Shown here: positions 15,492 to 23,810 of the stretch, piece after piece | Layout: each line of letters starts with the position of its first letter | How positions within the stretch are numbered: position 1 is the first letter of the stretch | Source of the DNA: Aldehydirespirator sp965204415 | GTDB taxonomy: Bacteria > Actinomycetota > Acidimicrobiia > Acidimicrobiales > Aldehydirespiratoraceae | Length of the DNA stretch: 64,000 bases | NCBI GenBank assembly: GCA_965204415.1 | Contig: CBDBEL010000002.1 | Span: forward strand, 124,001-188,000 | Direction: 5' to 3' | Made by a program: the position numbers and the translations under genes | Notes under the pieces: model-generated | Databases searched by the model: none | The model's input: only the letters and a program-made list of their open reading frames with translations | What the model was told of the DNA's origin: nothing

Positions 15492-18340
15492 CGCGGCTGG
15501 CGGCCGGGCGCGGTGGCGTCCTCGCCCGTTCCCGTCCCGGCGAATCGGGAGTCCTGGTGGGTGCCCATGTACGCCTCGACCACTCTGCGGTCCGTGTCGA
15601 GGATCGACGGCGGGCCCGAGGCGATCAGGTCTCCGGCCTCCAGCACGTACAGGCGGTCGACCAGCGAACGCATCACGGCCACGTCGTGGTCGATCACCAT
15701 GACGGTTATCCCGAGTCGGGCCCGCAGGTCGGAGATGACCCGCACGAAGTCGTCGACCTCGCGGGGGCTCAGCCCTGCGGTGGGCTCGTCGAGCAGGACC
15801 AGGTGGGCGTCCAGGGCCAGAGCGCAGGCCAGTTCTGCCAGGCGTCGGGTGCCGGTGGAGAGGTTGGCGATCTGGTAGTGGGCGTGCTCCCGGATCCACA
15901 GGTCCGACAGCATCCCCAGCGCGGTCCGGTTGCGCTCGCGCTCGGCGCGGCGCGCACCGGGGGTTCCCAGCAGCGCGGCTGCGAGGCGAGTCGGCTGCCG
16001 GCGCTCCAGGGCCAGGCTGACCGCGTCCACCAGCATCATGTCGTCGAACAGCCGGGCCTGCTGGAACGACCGGCCCAGTCCCAGCCGGGCCCGGCGGTGA
16101 GCGGGCAGCGAGCCGATGTCGCGACCGTCGAGCAGAACGGTCCCCGAATCGGGGCGCTGATGGCCCGACAGAACGTCGAACAGCGTCGTCTTGCCCGCAC
16201 CGTTGGGGCCCATCACGCCGACGATCTCTTGGCGCCTCACATCGATGGACACGTCGCGCAGGGCGTTCACGCCCCCGTAGGACACCGAGATCCCGCCGGC
16301 GACCAGAACCGGCTCCGCGTCGTCGCCCGGAACGTGGCCCGGGACGGCGTCGGGCCCGGTCTCGCCCTCCTCTGGGGGCGCGGCGTCGGCCGGTTCGTCG
16401 GCGGGCAGCAGTCCCCGGGCCACGGCCGCCTCGACCAGCTTGTCGCGGGTGGCGAACACCAGCGACGCCAGCCCGCCCGGCAGCAGGAGCAGCACGGCCA
16501 GCACGCCCATCCCCGACGACAGCAGGCCCCAGTCCTCGCCCAGGATCCGGGGGATGCCTTGCACCCAGAAGGCGCCGAGCACCGCTCCGGTCATGGTGGT
16601 CACCCCGCCGAAGATCGCCATCACCACCAGCGACAGGGACTCGCCCGGCCCGAACGTCCCGTCGAGGTCGCCGGAGAAGGTGACCAGCAGCCCGCCGTAG
16701 AGGAAGCCACCGGCCGACGCGATCATCCCCGAGACCACGAAGGCCGCCAGCTTGGTCATGCGGGGCGACACCGCCACGCTGGAGGCCGACGGCTCGTTGT
16801 CGCGGACGGCGACCATCCTGCGGCCGAGGCCGCTGCGCCGGAGCCGGTGGACCACGAACATGGCGACCACCAGCGCGCCCAGGCAGGCCCAGTAGTAGCG
16901 GATCTCGCTGTCGAGGCTGATCCCGCCGAAGGTGGGGCGCGGTAGCGACATCGACGTGGCGCCGTCGTCGCCCCGATGGTTGAGCCAGTCCTGCTCCAGC
17001 AGCCAGCCGCTGGCCGCGACCGAGAAGGCGAGGGTGATCACAGCCAGGAACAGGCCCCGGATGCGCAGCGCGGGCAGGCCGATCAGCAGCGCCACCGCCC
17101 CGCCCGCGACGGTGGCGACCACGATGGCGGGCCCGTGAGGGAGGCCGAGCTGGTAGAGGCGGCCCCCCAGCGCCGCGCCGACGGCCACGAACGCGAACTG
17201 GCCTAGGGACACCTGGCCCGCGAACCCGGTGAGAACCACCAGCGAGAGGCCCATCACCGCGAAGAGGGCTACCGCGCCCAAGAAGAACTGCTCCGACGAG
17301 GTCATGCGGGACGGCAGGTACACGGCCACGGCCAGCGCGGTCCCCAGCAGGGCGACCTTGGCGGCCCGCACCCTGAAATGGGCGGCGAGGTAGGGCTTCA
17401 GGGGCACGATGGCCGCGGCCAGCGTCCAGGAGCTCTGCTCGGAGCCTCGCAGCACCGAGCCCAAGCCCTTCTTCATCAGGAAGCTGCCCGCGATCGCGGC
17501 CAGCAGCACCAAGTCGAGGGCGCCGCCGATGGGGTAATTCCACAGCACGAGCGCTTCGAGCACGCCGATGGCGATCCCAGCCACGAAGACCGACGACAGG
17601 CGGGTCAGCCCCCCGAGCATGGCGGCCGCCAGCGCCTTCAACATGAGCTGCGGCCCCAGCGCCTGGGACAGCGCGAGCGGCCGGGTCGGCCCGATGAGGA
17701 TGGCCGACACCCCGGCCAGCAGCCCGGCCGCGGTCCACACCGCGAACGACACCCTGTCGATGGGCACCCCGGCGAGGCGGGCCGCGTCGGTGTTCTCGGC
17801 GGCGGCCCGGCTGGCCTTGCCCAGTCGGCTGCGCCCCAGGAACAGCGCCAGCGCGACAGTCAGGATGGGGACGGCCACCAGGATGGTGAGCTGGCCCGGG
17901 CCGAGGAGGAGGCTGCCGACGCTGATGCGCCAGTCGAAGGGCGTCGGGTAGATCTTGCCGATGAGGTCGCCGCCCTTGGGCAGCAGCGCCCCGCCGAAGA
18001 ACAGCAGCTGGGAGGCGCCGATGGTGGCCACCAGCACGGTGAGGCGCGACGCTGACCGCAGGGGCCGGATCACCAGGAACTCGAACAGCCCGCCCACGGC
18101 CGCGGCGACCAGCAACGCGATGACCAGAGCGATGGCGTAGGGCCACCCGAGGTTGAGGGCGAAGATCGGGATCATCAGCGCGGCCAGTGCGCCCATCTCG
18201 CCGTGGGCGAAGTTGATGACCCGTGACGACCGGTACACGAGGGTGATGCCCAGCCCCAGCAGCGAATAGGTGAGGCCTGTGATCACACCGAGGATCACCA
18301 CGTTGTGGGGGACCTCGAACCCGACGAGAGGAAGCGTCAT
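15488..18340 (-). CDS. LivH-LivM-LivG triple fusion: Liv-type permease pair plus ATPase
   Basis: About 950 residues joining what are normally three proteins: a LivH-type permease (about 1-305, with YRSSRVINFAHGEMGALAA), a LivM-type permease (about 330-635, with VVLTGFAGQVSLGQFAFVA and the cytoplasmic loop GRRMVAVRDNEPSA), and a LivG-type ATPase (about 685-930). The ATPase has Walker A GPNGAGKTT, Walker B LVLLDEPTAG and an unusual signature, NLSTGTRRLAELA, instead of LSGGQ. It should form the inner-membrane core of an importer. The matching LivF domain is on the MFS fusion at 18892. A TTG three codons upstream is an alternative start. An equivalent triple fusion lies at 30853. Confidence 0.95.
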   Translation of the reverse strand: MTLPLVGFEVPHNVVILGVITGLTYSLLGLGITLVYRSSRVINFAHGEMGALAALMIPIFALNLGWPYAIALVIALLVAAAVGGLFEFLVIRPLRSASRLTVLVATIGASQLLFFGGALLPKGGDLIGKIYPTPFDWRISVGSLLLGPGQLTILVAVPILTVALALFLGRSRLGKASRAAAENTDAARLAGVPIDRVSFAVWTAAGLLAGVSAILIGPTRPLALSQALGPQLMLKALAAAMLGGLTRLSSVFVAGIAIGVLEALVLWNYPIGGALDLVLLAAIAGSFLMKKGLGSVLRGSEQSSWTLAAAIVPLKPYLAAHFRVRAAKVALLGTALAVAVYLPSRMTSSEQFFLGAVALFAVMGLSLVVLTGFAGQVSLGQFAFVAVGAALGGRLYQLGLPHGPAIVVATVAGGAVALLIGLPALRIRGLFLAVITLAFSVAASGWLLEQDWLNHRGDDGATSMSLPRPTFGGISLDSEIRYYWACLGALVVAMFVVHRLRRSGLGRRMVAVRDNEPSASSVAVSPRMTKLAAFVVSGMIASAGGFLYGGLLVTFSGDLDGTFGPGESLSLVVMAIFGGVTTMTGAVLGAFWVQGIPRILGEDWGLLSSGMGVLAVLLLLPGGLASLVFATRDKLVEAAVARGLLPADEPADAAPPEEGETGPDAVPGHVPGDDAEPVLVAGGISVSYGGVNALRDVSIDVRRQEIVGVMGPNGAGKTTLFDVLSGHQRPDSGTVLLDGRDIGSLPAHRRARLGLGRSFQQARLFDDMMLVDAVSLALERRQPTRLAAALLGTPGARRAERERNRTALGMLSDLWIREHAHYQIANLSTGTRRLAELACALALDAHLVLLDEPTAGLSPREVDDFVRVISDLRARLGITVMVIDHDVAVMRSLVDRLYVLEAGDLIASGPPSILDTDRRVVEAYMGTHQDSRFAGTGTGEDATAPGRQPR

Positions 18341-18430
18341 GGCGGGCAACTCAACCCGAGGTCACTGGGCTGTCAGCACTTGAGCCCATGGATCGGCGAG
18401 TTCGGGCTTGCGGAGACCGAAGAGGAAGCG

Positions 18431-18895
18431 TCATGGGCAGGGGTTCTCGTGCTCGACGAAGGCGGCGTACTCGCTCAGCTGCTCGGCGAAATCCCGCTCG
18501 CTGATGCCGGTCAACACCCCCACGAAGTTGGCGCTGGCCTTGGGAGCCAGCCGAGCGTCGCCCAGGTCAACGAAGGCGGGGGCCTTGGCCAGGTCGAGGC
18601 CGTCGCGGTCGAGGGCGGCCACCCCCACCACGGGGCAGTAGGCGACGTCCTCGGAGGTGTTGCGCACCGTGACCTGCACCGTCGCGGTCAACCCCTCGAC
18701 GCGGACCCGCGGCTCGCCGACGTCGAGCACCGGGCGGTCATAGACCTGCTGGAGGCCCAGCACCAGGCCGACGACGAAGCCGGCGGCGATGAGGACGCCG
18801 AACAGCACCCGCCGTGTCCGCTCGTTCCACCACGGTCCCAGCAGCCGTCTGGCCGCCCGTGCGCTCGCCTCCAGCAGATCCGTCGATGAGCTCAT
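18431..18895 (-). CDS. Small membrane-anchored protein of unknown function
   Basis: 154 residues. A cytoplasmic N-terminus is followed by one transmembrane segment (RVLFGVLIAAGFVVGLVLGL) and a ~100-residue extracellular beta-rich domain (VRVEGLTATVQVTVRNTSEDVAY) reminiscent of FxLYD/transglutaminase-like Ig folds; this resemblance is weak. Two cysteines (one in DVAYCPVVG, one in the C-terminal ENPCP) could pair. Its ATG overlaps the stop of the MFS-LivF gene (ATGA), so it is translationally coupled to it. The second transporter set at 30853-37449 has no equivalent. It may be an accessory of the transporter. Confidence 0.75.
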   Translation of the reverse strand: MSSSTDLLEASARAARRLLGPWWNERTRRVLFGVLIAAGFVVGLVLGLQQVYDRPVLDVGEPRVRVEGLTATVQVTVRNTSEDVAYCPVVGVAALDRDGLDLAKAPAFVDLGDARLAPKASANFVGVLTGISERDFAEQLSEYAAFVEHENPCP

Positions 18896-21099
18896 TCGTG
18901 GCTCTCCAGCAGCCGGAGGGCCAGCGCGTCGGCGTCGAGGGCCGAGGCGGGGCCCAGGTCGCTCACCCGGCCCCGGTCCATGAAGAACACCGAGTCGGCC
19001 ACCGACAGCGCCACCCCGATGGACTGCTCGACGAGCAGGATCGTGGTGCCGAGAGCAGCGATGCGCTCCACCACCTCGAGAAGCTCCACCGTGACCGTCG
19101 GGGCGAGGCCCAGGCTCAGCTCGTCGATCAGCAGCAGGTCCGGTCCGGCCACCAGGGCACGGCCCAGGGCCACCATCTGCTGCTCGCCGCCCGAGAGCGT
19201 CCCGGCCCGTTGATCGAGTCGCTGGCCCAGAGCCGGGAACACGTCGAGCACCTCGTCCATGCGCTCGGTGACGAGGCTCTGGCTCCCCGCGAACGGGTAG
19301 GCGCCGAACCAGAGGTTGTCGCTCACGCTCAGCGACGGGAAGATCGACTGCCCGGCGGCCATCAGGGTGATGCCGAGCTTGGCCCGCTGCTCGGGCGGTA
19401 TGCCCACCAGGTCCTGGTCCCGGAAGAACATCTGGCCCGACTGGGCGTGCAGCAGCCCGCCGACGTTGGCCAGCAGCGTGGTCTTGCCCACCCCGTTGCG
19501 GCCCACCAGCGCGTGGCATCCGCCCTCGGGCACCGTCATGTCCACGCCGAACAGCACTTGTATCGGCCCGTAGGAGAAGTCCAGCGCCTCGATCCGCAGC
19601 AACGGCTCGGCCGTCTCGGCCGGGGCTGCATCGGGCGCCGACTCGTCGGCCGGCGCCCCGCCGGACGCGGGCCGCGGTCCTAGTGCCGGCCTGACGGCGG
19701 TCTCGCCCGCTTCGGCCAGTCGGGCGACGTGCACGGCGTGCTCGTCGCGCACCATGGCCTGCACGGCCTGCTCGTCGCGCCGGTAGCTGGCCAGCGCGAA
19801 CGTCATCAGGATCAGCCCGGCCACCGCGGCCAGCGGTATCAGCATCATGTAGGCGGTCCTGAGGTCGCTGGCGTCGGCGATGATGCCGTAGATCACCGGC
19901 GAGGCGGCCGAGGCCAGGCTCTGAGTGACCGCGTCCAACGACGTGCCCCGGCCCCGCAGGTCGGGGTGCAGCACGTCGACCCGGGCCGCGTTGAGCGGCG
20001 GGATGGCGGCCACCAGGAACAGGGCGCCGAAGGACAGCAGCAGCAGCATCAGCGGCGTGTAGCCCACCAGGAACGCGGCGATGAACAGCGGTGCCGAGAT
20101 CAGGCGGGCGATGCCGGCCACCCCGATGCGGGCCGACGTGTACCCGGAGTGGGTCAGGAAGTCGGCGAGGTTGCCGGCGGTCAGCACGCCCACGAGCCCA
20201 CCGACGGCCACCAGGCTCAGCGCGGTGGTGGCCTCGGCGACGTCCAGGTCGTGGTAGCGGATCAGGAACGTCGGAGTCCACACCCCGATCCCGCCGAAGA
20301 ACAGGCTGCCGACCGCGGACGACACCAGGCTGGCCGTGTAGGAGCGGCAGCGCAGGATCACCTTGTAGGCGTCCACCACGGTGACGTTCTGGTACCTGGA
20401 CGCGATCACCGTGCGCTCGTCGGCCTCCAGGCGCTGGTGGCGCCGCTCCTGGATGCCCCGCACGGGCTCGGGCAGCCGCCAGCTCAACAGGGCCACCGCG
20501 AACGCGGGCAGCGCGAAGAAGAAGAACGTCGCCCTCCACCCCCAGGCCTGCCCCATCAGCCCCCCGATGGGCAGCAGGAAGAACCCGGTGAGCTGGCCCA
20601 TCTGGTAGATGCCCATCACCTTGGACCGCTGGTTGACCGGGTAGTAGTCGGCGAGCAGCGACTGCGACGTCGGGTTGTCGCAGGGATCCCACAGGCCGAG
20701 CACCATCCGCCCGAGCAGCAGCATGATGAAGCCGCTGGCCATCCCGGTGAAGATCATGGTGATCCCCCAGAACGCCGTTCCCCAGGCGATGATCCGGGTG
20801 CGGCTGTAGCGGTCGGCCAGCGCCCCGAAGGGCACCGTCCCGAGGGTGACGCTGATCAGGTACGACCCGCTGAGGATGCCCAGCGCGGTGTCGGACAGGC
20901 CGAACTCCCGCTTGAGCAGCGGGAACATCGACGACAGCAGGAACTGGTCGCTCACGTTGATCGTGTAGACGGCCGTGAGCAGCACCAGCGGCCATTTCGG
21001 AACACCCACGAGCTTGCGGGTCACGTGGAACTTCGGACGCGGCGTCAGCGCGGGCGTCAGCGCTGAGATGCGCTCAGCCGCGGCCGGCGTCAGCACCAT
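18892..21099 (-). CDS. MFS transporter fused to LivF-type ABC ATPase
   Basis: 735 residues. Residues 1 to about 440 are a 12-helix major facilitator of Spinster-like type, with MFS motif A GALADRYSRTR and the repeat PFGALADRY/LADFLTHSG. After a ~55-residue Ala/Pro linker, residues ~500-735 are a LivF-like ATPase: Walker A GRNGVGKTT, signature TLSGGEQQMVALGRAL, Walker B LLLIDELSLGLAP. LivF is normally a separate cytoplasmic subunit pairing with LivG. Here it is tied to a secondary transporter, and LivG is tied to the permeases at 15488. It is the first gene of the minus-strand run and is divergent from the ThDP enzyme. The same architecture recurs at 33795, which argues against an artefact. 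Confidence 0.93.
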   Translation of the reverse strand: MVLTPAAAERISALTPALTPRPKFHVTRKLVGVPKWPLVLLTAVYTINVSDQFLLSSMFPLLKREFGLSDTALGILSGSYLISVTLGTVPFGALADRYSRTRIIAWGTAFWGITMIFTGMASGFIMLLLGRMVLGLWDPCDNPTSQSLLADYYPVNQRSKVMGIYQMGQLTGFFLLPIGGLMGQAWGWRATFFFFALPAFAVALLSWRLPEPVRGIQERRHQRLEADERTVIASRYQNVTVVDAYKVILRCRSYTASLVSSAVGSLFFGGIGVWTPTFLIRYHDLDVAEATTALSLVAVGGLVGVLTAGNLADFLTHSGYTSARIGVAGIARLISAPLFIAAFLVGYTPLMLLLLSFGALFLVAAIPPLNAARVDVLHPDLRGRGTSLDAVTQSLASAASPVIYGIIADASDLRTAYMMLIPLAAVAGLILMTFALASYRRDEQAVQAMVRDEHAVHVARLAEAGETAVRPALGPRPASGGAPADESAPDAAPAETAEPLLRIEALDFSYGPIQVLFGVDMTVPEGGCHALVGRNGVGKTTLLANVGGLLHAQSGQMFFRDQDLVGIPPEQRAKLGITLMAAGQSIFPSLSVSDNLWFGAYPFAGSQSLVTERMDEVLDVFPALGQRLDQRAGTLSGGEQQMVALGRALVAGPDLLLIDELSLGLAPTVTVELLEVVERIAALGTTILLVEQSIGVALSVADSVFFMDRGRVSDLGPASALDADALALRLLESHE

Positions 21100-21138
21100 G
21101 TTCTACGCCTGCCAACTCGCGCATTCCGAACCCACAAA

Positions 21139-21152
21139 CAGTATACTAAACT
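21139..21152. promoter_or_regulatory. CAGTATACTAAACT site between divergent operons
   Basis: The perfect 8-base palindrome AGTATACT (21140-21147) lies 40 bases before the MFS-LivF ATG (minus) and 72 bases before the ThDP-enzyme GTG (plus). TATACT reads on both strands, so one symmetric -10 element could serve both divergent units. The flanks AAACAG and AAACTC match the site at 37515 very closely. Confidence 0.55.
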
Positions 21153-21155
21153 CCC

Positions 21156-21227
21156 ATGTCGGGCTCGGGACGGAGTACGCAGGCAGGATTCTGGCGCTCC
21201 CCGCCGCGGGCGCTCCCAGGTGCCTGA
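21156..21227 (+). other. Possible leaderless 23-codon upstream ORF
   Basis: An ATG eight bases after TATACT (21142-21147) opens a 23-codon frame whose TGA overlaps the GTG start of the ThDP enzyme by eight bases. The -10-to-ATG spacing suits leaderless actinobacterial transcripts. No sequence feature shows the peptide is made, and it may be chance. Confidence 0.2.
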
Positions 21228-22896
21228 GTCTGTGGGCGAGACCACAGTCGGTGAGCGACTGCTGGAGCTGATCGCCGGACCCGGGACGGCGCTCTTCGGT
21301 GTTCCCGGCGGGCAGACCCTCCCGCTCTACGCCGCCTCCAGGGACGCGGACGTCCGGCACCTGGTCGTGCGCGACGAACGCAACGCGGTGACCGCGGCCG
21401 ACGCCTACGCCCGCCTGACCGGCGTCGTGGGAGTCTGCGACGCCACCGTGGGACCGGGGGCCACCAACCTGGTGTCGGGTCTGGCCGAGGCCCAGGCCTC
21501 CTCGATCCCGGTGGTGGCGGTGGTGGCCGACACCAGGCGCGATGCCGAGCATCTGCGGCGCCACTCGGTGGCCTCGCAGTCCTTCGAGCAGGCCGAGACC
21601 CTGGCGCCTGTCACCAAGTGGGTCGGGAGAGTCCCCGAGCCGGCCGCGCTGGACGAGGTCGTCGACCAGGCGCTGCGGGTGGCCACCGCGGGCCGACCCG
21701 GGCCGGTGGTGGTGTCGGTACCCGAGGACATCTTCCTGGGTGCGGCCGACGGGTCCCGGCCCCGGTCCATCGGTGGCCGTGACCGGCGGTTTCCCCGGCA
21801 CAGACCCCATCCGGAGCCGGAGCTGGTCGAGGCGGTCGCCGAGACGATCAGGGCGGCCGAGCGACCGGTGATCCTCGCCGGGGGCGGGGTCGTGTTCAGC
21901 GGCGCGGCGCCCGCCCTGTCCGCACTGGCGGAGGGATGCTCGCTGCCCGTGGCGACATCGCTCAACGGCAAGGGCGCCATCGACGAGCGCCACCCGTTGT
22001 CGGCCGGCGTCGTCGGGGGCTTCGGCTCCCAGCGAGCGAACCTGGTCGCGCAGGCCGCCGATGTGATCGTCGCGGTCGGCACCAAGCACTCCCAGTTGGG
22101 CACGCACGGATGGCGCCTTCTCGCGGCCGGCCAGACCGTCGTGCATGTGGACATCGACGCCACCGAGATCGGGCGGGCCATTCCTGCCCACATCGGTGTG
22201 GTTGCCGACGCACGGTCGTTCCTCACGGCGCTGGTGGAGGCGCTCGACGCATGGGCCGGCTCCTCCACTCCATGGATCGACGACATCCGGCCCGACGAGG
22301 ATCCTGTTGGCGGCGACGAGGCCGTGCGCCCGGAGGCGGTCGTGGCCGCTCTGGATGATCTGCTCGGTCCCGACGACATCCTGGTGTGCGAGGCGTCGCT
22401 GTCGTCGGGATGGGGAGCTCGTTACTTCCGGGTCAAACGGGCCGGCCCGGGAATGCTCGCACCCCGGGGCCTGGCCGGGCTCGGTTGGGCGCCCGGAGCC
22501 GCGCTGGGTGCCCGTCTGGCCCGGCCCGAGGGCAGGGTGGTCGCTATCACCGGTGATGGCGGGTGGGGCTACGGACTCAGCGAGACCGAGACCGCGGTGC
22601 GGTACGCGCTCGACATCACGACGGTGGTGCTCAACAACTCCTCTCTGGCGTGGATCCGCCACGTCGAGTCCCGTATGAACATGCCGTACAACACAGACTT
22701 CAGCCCCGTCGACTTCGCGGCCACGGCCAGGGCCATGGGGGCTGACGGCCGCCGGATCGACGATGGTGACTCCATAGTCTCGACCATCTCGGCAGCCCTC
22801 AAGACTCGAGGACCCTCGGTGGTCGAAGTCCCCGTGTCGCCTGAGGCCACCCCGCTCATCGGTTACGGAACGGTCCGGAGAGCCGCCTATGGCTAA
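21220..22896 (+). CDS. ThDP-dependent enzyme, acetolactate synthase/benzoylformate decarboxylase-like
   Basis: 558 residues with the three domains of the family. The catalytic ThDP-activating Glu53 is in VVRDERNAVTAADAYAR; the central NAD/FAD-like domain contains RPVILAGGGVVFSGAAPAL; the C-terminal ThDP motif runs from GDGGWGYGLSE to LNN. It should act on a 2-oxo acid (decarboxylation or carboligation). Loss of parts of the FAD loop and its catabolic context make a biosynthetic acetolactate synthase unlikely. GTG at 21220 is used as start; GTG at 21232 would also fit. First gene of a plus-strand run of four. Confidence 0.9.
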   Translation: MPESVGETTVGERLLELIAGPGTALFGVPGGQTLPLYAASRDADVRHLVVRDERNAVTAADAYARLTGVVGVCDATVGPGATNLVSGLAEAQASSIPVVAVVADTRRDAEHLRRHSVASQSFEQAETLAPVTKWVGRVPEPAALDEVVDQALRVATAGRPGPVVVSVPEDIFLGAADGSRPRSIGGRDRRFPRHRPHPEPELVEAVAETIRAAERPVILAGGGVVFSGAAPALSALAEGCSLPVATSLNGKGAIDERHPLSAGVVGGFGSQRANLVAQAADVIVAVGTKHSQLGTHGWRLLAAGQTVVHVDIDATEIGRAIPAHIGVVADARSFLTALVEALDAWAGSSTPWIDDIRPDEDPVGGDEAVRPEAVVAALDDLLGPDDILVCEASLSSGWGARYFRVKRAGPGMLAPRGLAGLGWAPGAALGARLARPEGRVVAITGDGGWGYGLSETETAVRYALDITTVVLNNSSLAWIRHVESRMNMPYNTDFSPVDFAATARAMGADGRRIDDGDSIVSTISAALKTRGPSVVEVPVSPEATPLIGYGTVRRAAYG

Positions 22897-22964
22897 CCGA
22901 TTCGCGGGAGCATGCCCTTGAGCCGTGACGGCTCCGGCCCGATGTCGGGCCGATTGGCGGGCGA

Positions 22965-23810
22965 TTGCCGGTGAGCCTCGACGAGGTGCTGGGCGGGCTC
23001 CGGTTCCCGGAGAGCCCCCGGTGGCGCGAGGGTCGACTCTGGTTCTCCGAGAAGCGGGCCGGACGGGTCGTGCGCCTCGACCTTGACGGCCCGACTCCCG
23101 TGCTGGAGGTCGCGGCTGATCCAGGAGGTCTGGGCTGGTCGCCGGAGGGTGACCTTCTCGTCGTCTCGATGGGGGACCGCCGCCTCCTGCGAGCCCGCAG
23201 CGGCCAGTTGACCGAGGTCGCGGACCTGGCTCCCTTCACCCGAGGCAAGTGCAACGACATGGTCGTCGACGGCCTGGGCCGGGCCTATGTGGGCGACTTC
23301 GGGTACGACCTCGCCGCCGGTGAGCAGCCCGTCAGCGGTCACATCGTGCTGGTCGACGCCTCGGGCCGGGCGCGGATCGTGGCCGAGGACATCGGCTTCC
23401 CCAACGGATCGGTGGTAACCGCCGACGGCCGGCAACTCATAGTGGCGGAGTCGGCGGCCGGCCGGCTCACCGCCTTCAGCATCGGCGATGACGGCGGCCT
23501 CCACCACCGGCGGGTGTTCGCGGATCTCGGGAAGGGGGTAGCGGACGGCATCTGTCTCGACGCCGAGGGAGCGGTGTGGTTCGCCGATCCGCTCGGCTGC
23601 GAGGTGGTACGGGTCGCCGATGGAGGCCGGGTGCTGCAGAGGATCTCCACCGGTGTCGAAGGCGCGTTCGCGTGCGTCCTGGGCGGCGACGACGGCCGGA
23701 CGCTGTTCGTGTGCACCTACTCCGAGGCCGCCTCGATGGATCCCGCAGGCCCGCCGGTGGGCCGCATCACCGCCGCCCGCGTGGATGTGCCCTCCGGTGG
23801 TTCGCCTTGA
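22965..23810 (+). CDS. SMP-30/gluconolactonase-family protein
   Basis: 281 residues, a six-bladed beta-propeller lactonase. Characteristic stretches are LRFPESPRWREGRLWFSEKR at the start, KCNDMVVDGLGRAYVGDFGYD (the metal Asn/Asp segment) and FPNGSVVTADGRQLIVAES, with the second metal Asp in KGVADGICLDAEGAVWFADP. It would open a lactone to the hydroxy acid. TTG (22965) or GTG (22971) may start it. Its stop is overlapped by the TTG start of the MFS gene. With the COG3618 hydrolase two genes later, it suggests a lactone intermediate. Confidence 0.9.
   Translation: MPVSLDEVLGGLRFPESPRWREGRLWFSEKRAGRVVRLDLDGPTPVLEVAADPGGLGWSPEGDLLVVSMGDRRLLRARSGQLTEVADLAPFTRGKCNDMVVDGLGRAYVGDFGYDLAAGEQPVSGHIVLVDASGRARIVAEDIGFPNGSVVTADGRQLIVAESAAGRLTAFSIGDDGGLHHRRVFADLGKGVADGICLDAEGAVWFADPLGCEVVRVADGGRVLQRISTGVEGAFACVLGGDDGRTLFVCTYSEAASMDPAGPPVGRITAARVDVPSGGSP

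Noticed and set aside
14553..18146. A 1197-residue open frame on the minus strand spanning the LivHMG gene and the COG3618 hydrolase
   Set aside because: Only its last ~312 residues (from 15491) resemble a protein; the rest is an Arg/Ala/Gly-rich shadow of the LivHMG gene in another frame.
21220..22896. Biosynthetic acetolactate synthase (ilvB)
   Set aside because: There is no adjacent small subunit or ilv gene, and it heads a lactonase/hydrolase/exporter run, so a catabolic ThDP enzyme is more likely.
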